NCBI GenBank assembly: GCA_030427405.1
Contig: JAUHXK010000010.1
Span: 123,252-187,251 of the forward strand
DNA length: 64,000 nt
Direction of reading: 5' to 3'
Origin: Alphaproteobacteria bacterium
GTDB taxonomy: Bacteria > Pseudomonadota > Alphaproteobacteria > Rhodobacterales > Rhodobacteraceae
Below the pieces are notes generated by a model. That model was not told the DNA's origin. It was given only the letters and a program-made list of their open reading frames with translations, and searched no databases. Position 1 is the stretch's first letter. The number at the start of each line of letters is the position of its first letter. This document shows, piece after piece, positions 20,979-29,543 of the stretch. Position numbers and translations under genes: made by a program.

Positions 20979-22418
20979 ATGCGTTTTTCGAATTGTTCCT
21001 TTTCAAGATACAATCACTGGATTTTCGCCGGTTTTCTGGGTGCGTTGCTGACCGGCCCGGCTTGGGCGGAAAACCAGGGCGACACGGATGTCGCGTTTCC
21101 CGGCGCGCAGGGCTATGGCAAATATGCAACCGGGTGGCGCGGCGGCGAAATCCGGTACGTGACCAGCATTGCCGATTCCGGCCCCGGCAGCCTGCGCGAC
21201 TGTGTTCAGCACGATACGACCGGACGGGTCTGTGTGTTTGCCGTGTCAGGCACAATCGAGGTCGATGAACAGATCAGGGTCTCGCCCAACACGTATATTG
21301 CCGGTCAAACCGCGCCCGGCCTGGGCGTGCAGCTCAAGGTGGGCAAGGTTGGCACCTCGGCGCTGATGATCTTTGAATCTCATGACGTTTTGCTGCGCTA
21401 TATGAAGTTCCGGCCCGGTCCCAGCCTGTCCCGGTCGCCCTCGGTGGATGGGCTGATCATCGAAAGCAGCTCGAACGTCTATATCGACCATGCATCCATC
21501 GCCTTTGGTGTTGACGAGAATATCAGCATCGGCACCGAAAAGATGGGCAGCGTGGATATTACCATCGCCAATACGATTGCCGCATTCGGGCTGGACAAAT
21601 CCTCGCATAATGAACGTCGCCATTCGAAAGGGGCGCTGATCTGTGCCAAGGACGGGCCGAATTCCGATTGCGGGCGGATCACGCTGGTTGCAAACCTGTT
21701 TGCCCATAACAGGGACCGAAACCCCGACATTTCAGCGACGCCAGAGGGGCCCGTGGATGTCGTCAACAACGTGATTTACGATGCGACCTCGCAGTTTGGC
21801 GAATTCCGCAACCTGTATGGTCACAGCTGGATCAACTATGTCGGCAATGTCATCCTGCCGGGTCCCAGCACCCGAGATCGCAACCGCCCCGCCGCGATTG
21901 AGGCTTTTCCGGTCGAGCCGGGCAACAAGCTTGAAATCTACGAGCACGACAACCTGTATCTGGACAACCGGCTGGACATGTTGTGCGACCGGTCGGTCAA
22001 GGGGCGGATCGTTGACGAGGATGCGGTGAAGCAACTGGTCGAAAGCCCGGCCTTTGACCTGTCGGTGGACCCGCGCCCAGCGTCGGGTGTGCTGGATCAC
22101 GTGCTGAATACGGTCGGGGCCCGGTTTGGACCTGACGAGGAACTGGACAGCCTGGACCGGCTTGTGATCGAAAATGTCTTGCGGTGCGACGGTCACCGGA
22201 TTGACCACCCCGACGAGGTCGGCGGCTGGCCGGACCTGCCCGCGTTGCGTGTCGAGAACGACCGCGACCTGGACGGGATGCCCGATGACTGGGAAACCGC
22301 GCGCGATGGGCTGGACCCTGACGATCCCACGGATGCGTGGCAGGACCGCAACGATGATGGCTGGTCGAACCTTGAAGAATACCTGAGTGTCCTGGCCGGG
22401 GATATTCAGGCCCAATAG
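20979..22418 (+). CDS. Secreted pectate-lyase-like polysaccharide lyase (right-handed beta-helix)
   Basis: This 479-residue precursor has a signal peptide (1-30, cleavage after GPAWA). The mature N-terminus DVAFPGAQGYGKYATGWRG and YVTSIADSGPGSLRD are hallmarks of PL1-type pectate-lyase-like beta-helices, as is the segment VYIDHASIAFGVDENISI (~170). The C-terminus (~425-475) has Asp-rich DRDLDGMPDDWE and DRNDDGWSNLEEYL motifs, probably calcium-binding. It likely cleaves an acidic polysaccharide by beta-elimination, perhaps the polymer made by this locus. I chose the ATG at 20979 because it gives a canonical signal peptide. Confidence 0.85.
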   Translation: MRFSNCSFSRYNHWIFAGFLGALLTGPAWAENQGDTDVAFPGAQGYGKYATGWRGGEIRYVTSIADSGPGSLRDCVQHDTTGRVCVFAVSGTIEVDEQIRVSPNTYIAGQTAPGLGVQLKVGKVGTSALMIFESHDVLLRYMKFRPGPSLSRSPSVDGLIIESSSNVYIDHASIAFGVDENISIGTEKMGSVDITIANTIAAFGLDKSSHNERRHSKGALICAKDGPNSDCGRITLVANLFAHNRDRNPDISATPEGPVDVVNNVIYDATSQFGEFRNLYGHSWINYVGNVILPGPSTRDRNRPAAIEAFPVEPGNKLEIYEHDNLYLDNRLDMLCDRSVKGRIVDEDAVKQLVESPAFDLSVDPRPASGVLDHVLNTVGARFGPDEELDSLDRLVIENVLRCDGHRIDHPDEVGGWPDLPALRVENDRDLDGMPDDWETARDGLDPDDPTDAWQDRNDDGWSNLEEYLSVLAGDIQAQ

Positions 22419-22428
22419 GGCCGACCGG

Positions 22429-24378
22429 TCAGGTCATCCATTCCTTGTGCCAAAAGCTGTACATCAGCACGAACCACAGGTGGGGGCCCCAGTTGCGGTC
22501 TCCGTCCAGATGTTCGCGCCAGCGCCGCTTCAGCACTGAGGGCTCGAAAATTTCGGTGACACTGTCATTGGCGTCAAAAACACTTTGGGCGACATCCCGC
22601 AGCGGACCGCGCAGCCATTCATTCATGGGCACGCCAAACCCCTGTTTGGGTCGATCATAAAGCTGTTTCGGGATGCGTTTGTCCACCAGTTGCCGCAGCG
22701 CGACCTTGCCAACGGACCCGTCATAGCGCAGCGCGCCGGGGGACCGCCACGCGGCGGCGACGACCCGGTCGTCAAGCAATGGCGCCCGCACTTCCAGCCC
22801 GACCGACATCGACGCGCGGTCGACCTTTACCAGAATGCCTTCGGGAAGATAGATGCCTGAATCCAGCATCATCATGGTGTTCACGTCCGTCAGCCCCTCG
22901 GGCAGGTCACGGGTCAGATAGGCCCCTTGGGCGTCGGGGCCGTCGCACAGCCCTTCAGGGGGTGTCCAAAGGCTGAACATCGCATTGTAACGGCTGCGCA
23001 GGTCGGGATGCCGAACGATATCGGCAACCTTGGACAGCCTGTCGGGTGTTAGTTGACCGCGCAGCGATGACGGCAACACCGGTCGCACAGCTGCCAGCAG
23101 GGCCTTGCTTACCCCACCGGGCGCGGCGGCCAGCGCTGCTGCTGCGGGGCGCGGCAGTTTCCGGGCCAGCCGTTGCATGGCCAGCATCCGCGCATAGCGT
23201 TCATACCCGCCAAAGGATTCGTCGCCACCATCACCGGACATCACGACCTTAAGCTGTTCACGCGCCAGTTGCGAAACCAGCAGCGTGGGAATGGCCGACG
23301 GGTCGGCAAACGGCTCGTCATAGACCTGTGGCAGGCTGCCAAGCAGGTCGAAGGCCATGCGCGGCGTCGCGGTGACCTCGTGGTGATCGGTGCCCAGATA
23401 CGAGGCGATGGCCGCGGCATGGTCGGCCTCGTTGGTCTGGTTGTCTTCGAAGCGAACCGTAAAGCTGGTGACCTTGGACGGGGCCAGTTCCTGCATGATC
23501 GCGGTGATCAGCGTCGAGTCGATGCCGCCGGACAGAAAGGTGCCCACGGGCACGTCGGCCACCATGCGGTCCTGTACGGCGCGCGACAATTCGGCTTCGA
23601 TCGTGTCCAGCGCCTCGGTCGTGTTCGTAAACGGGTTGGCCAAACCGTCGGCCGCGCATTGGCGCAGGTCCCAGAACGTCTCGATGTTGTCGGTCAGGGC
23701 ACTGGCCGAGGGCGGTGGCGCATCCAGCTGTATCTCGATCAGCGCACCGGCAGGCAGCTTGATGACGTCGGCATAGATCGACAGGGGCGCCGGGACAAAG
23801 CCGAACCGGACATATTGGGCCTGGGCCTTTCGGCAGGCCTGCGGTGTGCCAAAATCGGCATGTGCACGCAGGGCTTTCAGTTCCGACCCGAACAGCAGCG
23901 TTCCTGATCTGAGACCGACATACAGGGGCTTTTTGCCAAGGCGGTCACGGGCAAAGACCACGCGGCGCAATTTGCGGTCATAGACCGCAAAGGCAAACAT
24001 GCCATGCGCATGGGCCAGGGCCTCGCGGATGTCCCACTGATCCATTGCGGCCAGCAGAACCTCGGTATCCGACGTGCCGCGGAACGTGACCCCCATATCC
24101 TGCAGCTTTTGCCGCAGGTCGAGAAATCCGTAGATTTCCCCGTTATAAACAATTGTATAGCGCCCGCTGGGCGATGTCATCGGTTGTGCGCCGGTCTCGG
24201 ACAGGTCGACGATGGACAGCCGCCGATGCCCCAGCGCAACGCCCGAGTCCGGGTCCACGAACAACCCTTCGGCATCGGGACCGCGATGCAGGATGCTGTC
24301 GCACATGGTCTTGAGCATGTGACGGCCCTGGGCCGCTGCGACCGGTTGAAACGCAAGAAAGCCTGCAATGCCACACAT
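22429..24378 (-). CDS. asnB: Asparagine synthase-type glutamine amidotransferase (AsnB family)
   Basis: This 649-residue enzyme has an N-terminal class II glutaminase domain with the nucleophile Cys2 (MCGIAGFLAF), HRRLSIVDLS and YNGEIYGF, followed by an asparagine-synthase ATP-pyrophosphatase domain with the PP-loop FLSGGIDSTL (~268) and VMSGDGGDESFGGYERY (~385). It transfers glutamine-derived ammonia to an activated carboxylate. In polysaccharide clusters such homologues are thought to amidate sugar carboxylates rather than make asparagine; that role is inferred here. It is last in the leftward operon, 12 bp after the GT4 gene. Confidence 0.92.
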   Translation of the reverse strand: MCGIAGFLAFQPVAAAQGRHMLKTMCDSILHRGPDAEGLFVDPDSGVALGHRRLSIVDLSETGAQPMTSPSGRYTIVYNGEIYGFLDLRQKLQDMGVTFRGTSDTEVLLAAMDQWDIREALAHAHGMFAFAVYDRKLRRVVFARDRLGKKPLYVGLRSGTLLFGSELKALRAHADFGTPQACRKAQAQYVRFGFVPAPLSIYADVIKLPAGALIEIQLDAPPPSASALTDNIETFWDLRQCAADGLANPFTNTTEALDTIEAELSRAVQDRMVADVPVGTFLSGGIDSTLITAIMQELAPSKVTSFTVRFEDNQTNEADHAAAIASYLGTDHHEVTATPRMAFDLLGSLPQVYDEPFADPSAIPTLLVSQLAREQLKVVMSGDGGDESFGGYERYARMLAMQRLARKLPRPAAAALAAAPGGVSKALLAAVRPVLPSSLRGQLTPDRLSKVADIVRHPDLRSRYNAMFSLWTPPEGLCDGPDAQGAYLTRDLPEGLTDVNTMMMLDSGIYLPEGILVKVDRASMSVGLEVRAPLLDDRVVAAAWRSPGALRYDGSVGKVALRQLVDKRIPKQLYDRPKQGFGVPMNEWLRGPLRDVAQSVFDANDSVTEIFEPSVLKRRWREHLDGDRNWGPHLWFVLMYSFWHKEWMT

Positions 24379-24390
24379 GTTCGGGGTTCC

Positions 24391-25512
24391 TTATTCAGCT
24401 TTCACTGTGACGGGCTGGCGGTGATCGGCGGCGGCACGGGCCAGAACCAGGTCATAGGCGTCCGCGATGGCCGACAGCGAGTAATGCCGCGCGACGCGGT
24501 CCCGCGCGGCCTGGCTTTTCTGGCGAAACACGTCCTCGGGCCATTGGGCGGCCTTGATCATCGCATCGGCCAGGGCCTGCGGATCCCGCATGGGCACGAC
24601 ATAGCCGCAATCATCCACGATCATGGCCGCATCGCCGACATCGGTTGCAAGCACCGGCCTGCCAAAACTCATCGCTTCGGCAACCACGTTGGGAAACCCT
24701 TCGGTGCGCGAAGACAGGACCAGCGCGTCAATTCCGTTGTAGAACTGGGACATATTGCGCAGGTCGCCGCACAGGGTCACGCTGTCGGTCGGGATGCCGG
24801 CCTCGTCCATCAATTGAATCAGTGCCGGGTTGTCTGCGCTGACACCGTCGCCCGCAAGAACCGCGTGCAGGTCAGGGATGACGCTGCGTGCGCGGCTGAG
24901 GGCCTGAAAGAACGTGCCGAAATCCTTTTGCGCGTGAAACCGCGCGGCCAGTCCCAGGGTCCGTACCGGCCCGGGCCGAGGGTGCGGCGCATCCGGCAGA
25001 ATGAACCCGTTCGGGATCACGACCGACCGGGCATCCGAGAAGCCGAACTTTTCATGCTGGGTCAATGCGCGGGTCGAGTTGTATATGATTGCGTCGCTTA
25101 GGCCTGACAGGATTTTGGACAGCCAGACAGCCGCCCGCGTGCTGCGCGTAAAGGACGCCGGGTCATCCAGTGCCTGACGCACCGTCCAGACCACTGGCGG
25201 ACGGCCCGGTGCCAGAAGGCCCGCAACCAGACCTACGACCATGGCGTGATACATCCAGCACAGCACCACGTCGGGCTTGTGCGTCCGGATCAGTTTGCGG
25301 ATTTGCCAGATCGCCCGTGGCAGTGACGCAGGCGACGTGGCCCGCAGCGAGATATATTCGACCTTGTCATTGGCGGCCATCAGGCGGCAACGATCCGACA
25401 CTTCGGTCAATGCGACGACGACGGCACGCTCTCCGGAATTGGCCAAAAGGCGCGCCAACATCGCCTGCGCGCCGCCCTGCCCGGAAAAATCGGTGGTGAC
25501 ATGCAGGATCAT
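24391..25512 (-). CDS. Glycosyltransferase family 4
   Basis: This 373-residue retaining GT-B glycosyltransferase has an N-terminal glycine-rich acceptor loop (DFSGQGGAQAMLARLL, ~7-22) and a C-terminal donor domain with the E-x7-E motif in EGFPNVVAEAMSFGRPVLAT (~270). It is cytoplasmic and should add one sugar to the lipid-linked repeat unit. The ATG at 25512 was chosen because the family N-terminus (ILHVTTDFSG) starts there. It lies between the aminotransferase (75-bp gap) and AsnB genes. Donor and acceptor sugars are unknown. Confidence 0.9.
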   Translation of the reverse strand: MILHVTTDFSGQGGAQAMLARLLANSGERAVVVALTEVSDRCRLMAANDKVEYISLRATSPASLPRAIWQIRKLIRTHKPDVVLCWMYHAMVVGLVAGLLAPGRPPVVWTVRQALDDPASFTRSTRAAVWLSKILSGLSDAIIYNSTRALTQHEKFGFSDARSVVIPNGFILPDAPHPRPGPVRTLGLAARFHAQKDFGTFFQALSRARSVIPDLHAVLAGDGVSADNPALIQLMDEAGIPTDSVTLCGDLRNMSQFYNGIDALVLSSRTEGFPNVVAEAMSFGRPVLATDVGDAAMIVDDCGYVVPMRDPQALADAMIKAAQWPEDVFRQKSQAARDRVARHYSLSAIADAYDLVLARAAADHRQPVTVKAE

Positions 25513-25587
25513 GACGCCTGGCCCTGCGGGTTCAAGAGGGTGCCGCAACGGCGGGGATATGCGGTCAAGGCCGTCACCATCCTGGGT

Positions 25588-26772
25588 CTACTGGCCCGCA
25601 AGCCGGGTTGCGCTGGCCCGGTTGCCGACATCCACGATCGCTTGCGCCAGGCGAGCGACCTCTTGCTGCGACCGGGCCGGGTCGACCAGGAAGGCCAGGC
25701 TTGTTTCGCCAAGTTCATGCGCAACCGGCAACGGCTTGGCCGGGGCCAGCCCCCGATCTTTGAACGTCTTTTCGTGGTACATCTCTGAACAGCTGCCGGA
25801 AAAGGCCGGGAACCCCGCATCGCTGATTTCCGCAATGATGCGATCCCGGCTCCAGCCCGGGGCCAGGGCTTCGGGGCGCACGAAGGCGTAGAACCGGTAA
25901 TAGGCATGCGTGATGTCATCAGAGGGCATCGGAACACGAAAGGCGGGGCAGGTCGACAGCGCGCCATGCAGCAGATGCGCATTGGCCGTACGATGTTCCC
26001 GCCAGGCGTTCAGGCGTTGCAACTGAATTCGCCCGATGGCCGCGGCCATTCCGTTCAGCCGCAGGTTGGTGCCGGGCCCGGAATCATGCAGCCAGCGGAA
26101 ACCCGGCGGATGTTCCGTGTTGAACACCGTGTCAAATCCCTTGCCGTGGTCCTTGTAGCTCCAGATGCGGGACCACAGGTCGTGGTCGTTGGTCACCAGC
26201 ATGCCGCCTTCGCCGCCCGTGGTGATGATCTTGTCCTGACAGAACGAAAAAGACCCCACAGTGCCGATTGTGCCGACATGCGTGTCCCCGATCATGGCGC
26301 CATGCGCCTGGGCGCAGTCCTCGATCACCCAAAGGTTATGGGCCTGCGCAAGATCCATGATGCCCTGCATGTCACAGGGCCACCCGGCCAGGTGGACGGG
26401 AATGATGCCGCGCGTCTTTGCCGTGATCAGCGGTGCAATGGTTTCGGGGGTAATGTTCTGCGTGTCCGGGTCGATATCGGCAAAGACCGGAACACCGCCC
26501 CGCAGCATGACGGAACTGGCCGACGCGATAAAGCTGCGCGGGGTAACGATAACCTCGTCACCCGGTTGTAGGTTCAGCCCGTGCAGCGCCGCGTCCAGGG
26601 TCAGCGTCCCGTTGGCGATGGCAATCGCATGGGCGGCGCCGGTATAGGCGCTGTATTCATCCTCGAAGGCACGAACATCCGGGCCGGTCCACGCGTTGAC
26701 CTTGCCAGAGGCCAGAACCTGCGCAACCGCGTCGATCTGTTCCTGATCATATACGGGCCAAGACTGCATCAT
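25588..26772 (-). CDS. DegT/DnrJ/EryC1/StrS-family PLP sugar aminotransferase
   Basis: This 394-residue PLP-dependent enzyme has the internal-aldimine Lys in SFCQDKIITTGGEGG (~190), the Asp that contacts the PLP pyridine nitrogen in VIEDCAQAHGA (~160), and an N-terminal GKVNAWTGP substrate region. The retained Lys marks it as a true aminotransferase, in contrast to the RfbH-type protein at 40.7 kb. It probably converts a keto-NDP-sugar (for example from the FlaA1-type dehydratase at 34.3 kb) to an amino sugar for the adjacent formyltransferase. The start is the first of two ATGs (26772, 26769) behind a ggaggtt site. Confidence 0.92.
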   Translation of the reverse strand: MMQSWPVYDQEQIDAVAQVLASGKVNAWTGPDVRAFEDEYSAYTGAAHAIAIANGTLTLDAALHGLNLQPGDEVIVTPRSFIASASSVMLRGGVPVFADIDPDTQNITPETIAPLITAKTRGIIPVHLAGWPCDMQGIMDLAQAHNLWVIEDCAQAHGAMIGDTHVGTIGTVGSFSFCQDKIITTGGEGGMLVTNDHDLWSRIWSYKDHGKGFDTVFNTEHPPGFRWLHDSGPGTNLRLNGMAAAIGRIQLQRLNAWREHRTANAHLLHGALSTCPAFRVPMPSDDITHAYYRFYAFVRPEALAPGWSRDRIIAEISDAGFPAFSGSCSEMYHEKTFKDRGLAPAKPLPVAHELGETSLAFLVDPARSQQEVARLAQAIVDVGNRASATRLAGQ

Positions 26773-26782
26773 AAACCTCCTG

Positions 26783-27478
26783 CTAGAGTACCGAGCGCAC
26801 CAGGACGAAACCCTCGGCGGCGGCGCGGTGCATGGTTGCACCCCTCAGGGTGGCCAGGGCGCGCAGGCTTTCGACCGAGCGCTCATGCGGGGCCTGTTTC
26901 ACCTGGCTGGCAAACTGGGCAAAGGCGTCCAGCTTGCGATCCAGCGTGTCCGAGATGTCAATGAAGACGTTCGGGACAAAGGCCGGCGTCAGATAGGGTG
27001 CATTCCAGTTCGTTTCCGACAGCGTTTCATAAGCCATGATCGTTGCGGGGTAATCGCTTTGATGGGGCCTGCTGGCGACCAAGGTGGACAGAAAGCTCAG
27101 CTGGTGGTCCATGTGGATGTCGCCCGGATGGGGCGCAAATATCAGGTCGGGGGCCAGTTCGGAAACCAGGCGGCCCAGCCCTGCATTCAGCGCGGCATGA
27201 GGCAGTTCGGTCAGTTCGGCCGCGGGAAATTCCAGCCAATGCGTCTGTGTTACGCCCAGCAGGTCGTGGGATTTGCGCGCCTCTGCGGCGATCATATCGA
27301 CCTGTTCCTGCGGGAACCTGGGCGGTTTGCCCCGCGTCACAACGGCGACGTGTACCTCGCGCCCTGCATCGGTCAGGCGGGCGATGGTGCCGCCAACCCC
27401 CAGGACCTCGTCATCGGGGTGCGGGGCGACGACAAGAACACGGCCTTTGCCCGCGCTGAACAAATCCGGAGTGATCAT
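26783..27478 (-). CDS. PIG-L/LmbE-family zinc deacetylase
   Basis: This 231-residue protein shows the PIG-L signature APHPDDEVLGVGG (~19-31), giving the His-Asp-Asp zinc and catalytic residues, and FAPHPGDIHMDHQ (~120), with the third zinc-ligand His region. It should remove an N-acetyl group from a sugar or lipid-linked sugar. Placed between a sugar formyltransferase (ATGA overlap) and a DegT aminotransferase, it could expose an amine for later formylation or amidation; this is an inference. It is cytoplasmic, with no signal peptide. Confidence 0.92.
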   Translation of the reverse strand: MITPDLFSAGKGRVLVVAPHPDDEVLGVGGTIARLTDAGREVHVAVVTRGKPPRFPQEQVDMIAAEARKSHDLLGVTQTHWLEFPAAELTELPHAALNAGLGRLVSELAPDLIFAPHPGDIHMDHQLSFLSTLVASRPHQSDYPATIMAYETLSETNWNAPYLTPAFVPNVFIDISDTLDRKLDAFAQFASQVKQAPHERSVESLRALATLRGATMHRAAAEGFVLVRSVL

Positions 27479-28389
27479 TGCTGGTTCCTTAGTTTCGTGT
27501 GCAGGGCAGGCGGTTTTTCCGCCCCTGACCATTCAAGAATGTCGATGCAGCGCCCATCGCCGCATGCCACGGTGAACACCTGGTCGTCGATGGCCTGAAT
27601 CTGGCCGGGCAGACCGATGTAATACCCTTGCGGCTGAGTGTGGCGGACGCCTGTCATTACGATCCGCGTCCCGTCGGAGGCAAAGGTATAGGCCCCCGGA
27701 TAAGGCGGGCCCGAGGCGCGGATAAGGCGGTGAATATCAGCGGCGGGCTGGGTCCAGTCGATCTGACCGTCCTCGGGCCTGCGGCGCGCGCAAAGGCTGA
27801 CGCCCTGCGTCGATTGCGGCTCGGCCGGGATGTCGCCTTCGGTGATCTGGTTCAACAGCGGTGGCAACAGCCCCGACACCGCGCGCAGGGCCCGGTCATA
27901 CAATTCGCGTGCGGTCACCGTTTCGGGGTCTACGGCATATCTGGCCTGGGCCGCGATCGGCCCGTCATCGGCACCTTCGCCCAGCCAGAAAAGCGATGAC
28001 CCGACGCTGGATTCCTGCATCAGCACCGACCACGGAATAACGCCGCGCCCGCGCAGGCGGGGCAGGGCAGACGGGTGGAACCCAATACTGCCGATGCGCG
28101 GAATGGCGCGAAACTCGGGGCCGCAGATCTGCGACCAGCCGATCACCAGGATCAGATCGGGTTTGTGATCGGCAATCTGGCGCAGGGTTTCAGGCGCGTT
28201 CGTCTGTTCGGTGTACAGAACCGGCACGCCGTATTTTTTGGCCGTTGGGGTCAGGTCGACATAGTCGGAATGGCGTTTGCCCAGATGCGGCGGAACCGTC
28301 ATCACGAGGTCCGGCACATGTCCGGCTGCGCAGATCGAGATCAGGGCCCCGAGCGAGGATTCAACGGCGCCGACAAATACAATCTTCAC
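27475..28389 (-). CDS. Sugar N-formyltransferase-like protein (methionyl-tRNA formyltransferase fold)
   Basis: This 304-residue protein has a formyltransferase core (1-190) and an FMT-like C-terminal domain (~205-300). Motifs: VGAVESSLGALISI (N-terminal fold), GFHPSALPRLRGRG (~104, catalytic His plus formyl-donor loop) and GADDGPIAAQ (~140, catalytic Asp). The Asn usually two residues before the His is Gly here. Genes like this N-formylate NDP-amino sugars using N10-formyl-tetrahydrofolate, which fits the aminotransferase and deacetylase neighbours. The start is the GTG at 28389, overlapping the sugar-transferase stop (GTGA), with ggaga upstream. Confidence 0.85.
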   Translation of the reverse strand: MKIVFVGAVESSLGALISICAAGHVPDLVMTVPPHLGKRHSDYVDLTPTAKKYGVPVLYTEQTNAPETLRQIADHKPDLILVIGWSQICGPEFRAIPRIGSIGFHPSALPRLRGRGVIPWSVLMQESSVGSSLFWLGEGADDGPIAAQARYAVDPETVTARELYDRALRAVSGLLPPLLNQITEGDIPAEPQSTQGVSLCARRRPEDGQIDWTQPAADIHRLIRASGPPYPGAYTFASDGTRIVMTGVRHTQPQGYYIGLPGQIQAIDDQVFTVACGDGRCIDILEWSGAEKPPALHTKLRNQQ

Positions 28390-29012
28390 GCGGGTATCTC
28401 CTGCAAATCGAAACTGTGGGCGCCGCTGTCCCGCACCCAGCTGGTGGCGGCGTCGATCCGGGCCGTGTCGCGCCGTTCGCCCCGAATGGCGACGCCCAGC
28501 GTCTCGGCCATGATCCGCAGGTCCAGCGCAAGCGACCGATGCGCGACATACCAAAGGTCGAGACACAGCTTTTCGGTATCGCTGAGGTTGGTGTTGCCAC
28601 TGACCTGGGCCCAGCCGGTCAGACCGGGACGGACCGAGCAGCGGTATTGTCCGGCGGTGCCGAACCCGGCGATTGTTTCCGGCAGCAGAGGCCGCGGCCC
28701 GACAAGGGCCATCTTGTTGCGCAACACCAGGATCAGTTGCGGCAGCTCGTCTATGCGAAGCCTGCGCAAAAGCGCAGTTGCGCGAGTTTGTCGGTCAGCA
28801 TCCGGCAGCAGCACGCCGTCGGCATCGCGCGTTTCCTTCATGCTGCGCAGTTTGAATAGTTGAAAATCCTGCCCGTTCCGGCCGGACCTGCGCTGTGAAA
28901 ACATCAGCGGACGCCCGACAGATGTCAGAACGATCGCGCAGCCGACCGCGAACATGGGAACGGCAACGACGCCCAGCATCAGGCAGATCAGAATCTCGAG
29001 GAACCTGTTCAC
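28386..29012 (-). CDS. Undecaprenyl-phosphate priming sugar (phospho)transferase, PglC/WcaJ-core type
   Basis: This ~208-residue bacterial sugar transferase has one re-entrant/membrane helix (~5-30), then the catalytic core with QRRSGRNGQDFQLFKLRSM (~38-56), RIDELPQL (~85) and ALVGPRPLLPE (~100), and VRPGLTGWAQVSG (~120). It should transfer a sugar phosphate to undecaprenyl phosphate and so start the repeat unit. The start is uncertain: the GTG at 29012 gives a typical short N-terminus (VNRFLEILICL); a TTG at 29024 or an ATG at 29177 are alternatives. It is the first gene of the leftward six-gene operon. Confidence 0.88.
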   Translation of the reverse strand: MNRFLEILICLMLGVVAVPMFAVGCAIVLTSVGRPLMFSQRRSGRNGQDFQLFKLRSMKETRDADGVLLPDADRQTRATALLRRLRIDELPQLILVLRNKMALVGPRPLLPETIAGFGTAGQYRCSVRPGLTGWAQVSGNTNLSDTEKLCLDLWYVAHRSLALDLRIMAETLGVAIRGERRDTARIDAATSWVRDSGAHSFDLQEIPA

Positions 29013-29543
29013 AACACAATCCAACCAGCGCCGCCTACAAAGACGGCATAACAGAAACTCAACAAATGCGGACGACAGCGCCCGGCTGCCAACTAAAATG
29101 CACTGCTTCGCGCCAGGAATACCAGCCCGGTCGCAGGGTATCGACCTCAATCTGTTCGAACTGTTTTCGATTTGCAAGAATTCTGCGGCACAAAGGTCGA
29201 ATCAAGTGGAAACGGTTTTTACAATGGGCTCGGAGTCGGGATAATTGAGTGGTTGTTTTCAACGATTCGGGTGTTTTGTTGGTATTGTTGTAACTTTTGT
29301 CTTAATAGCGGTGCTATCGAGTGGTTGAGTAAAAAAGCAGGGCATCGGGGGCTGTGTGCGCCTATTTGGCGTTAGCGTCGGACCGGTGAGAGTGCGTTGG
29401 CAGAATTTCACTTGAATTGTTGAACGGGTTTTGACGGTATTGCCGCGAACCTGCACCACCGGAGACATGTGACCCCGGAGGTCTCGCGCCCTGGATTTCA
29501 GGGGCCGGGCAAGTGATGAATTTATACAGGGAACCAAAAAGCG
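29013..29543. promoter_or_regulatory. Divergent intergenic region between priming transferase and BY-kinase
   Basis: This ~530-bp region is clearly more AT-rich than the flanking genes, especially 29205-29340, and has no convincing coding sequence. It should carry the divergent promoters for the two main polysaccharide operons. GAGTGGTTG occurs twice (29247-29255 and 29319-29327), and TCGAGTGGTT (29317-29326) recurs at 34261 before the 4,6-dehydratase gene. No definite promoter hexamers are assigned. Confidence 0.45.
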
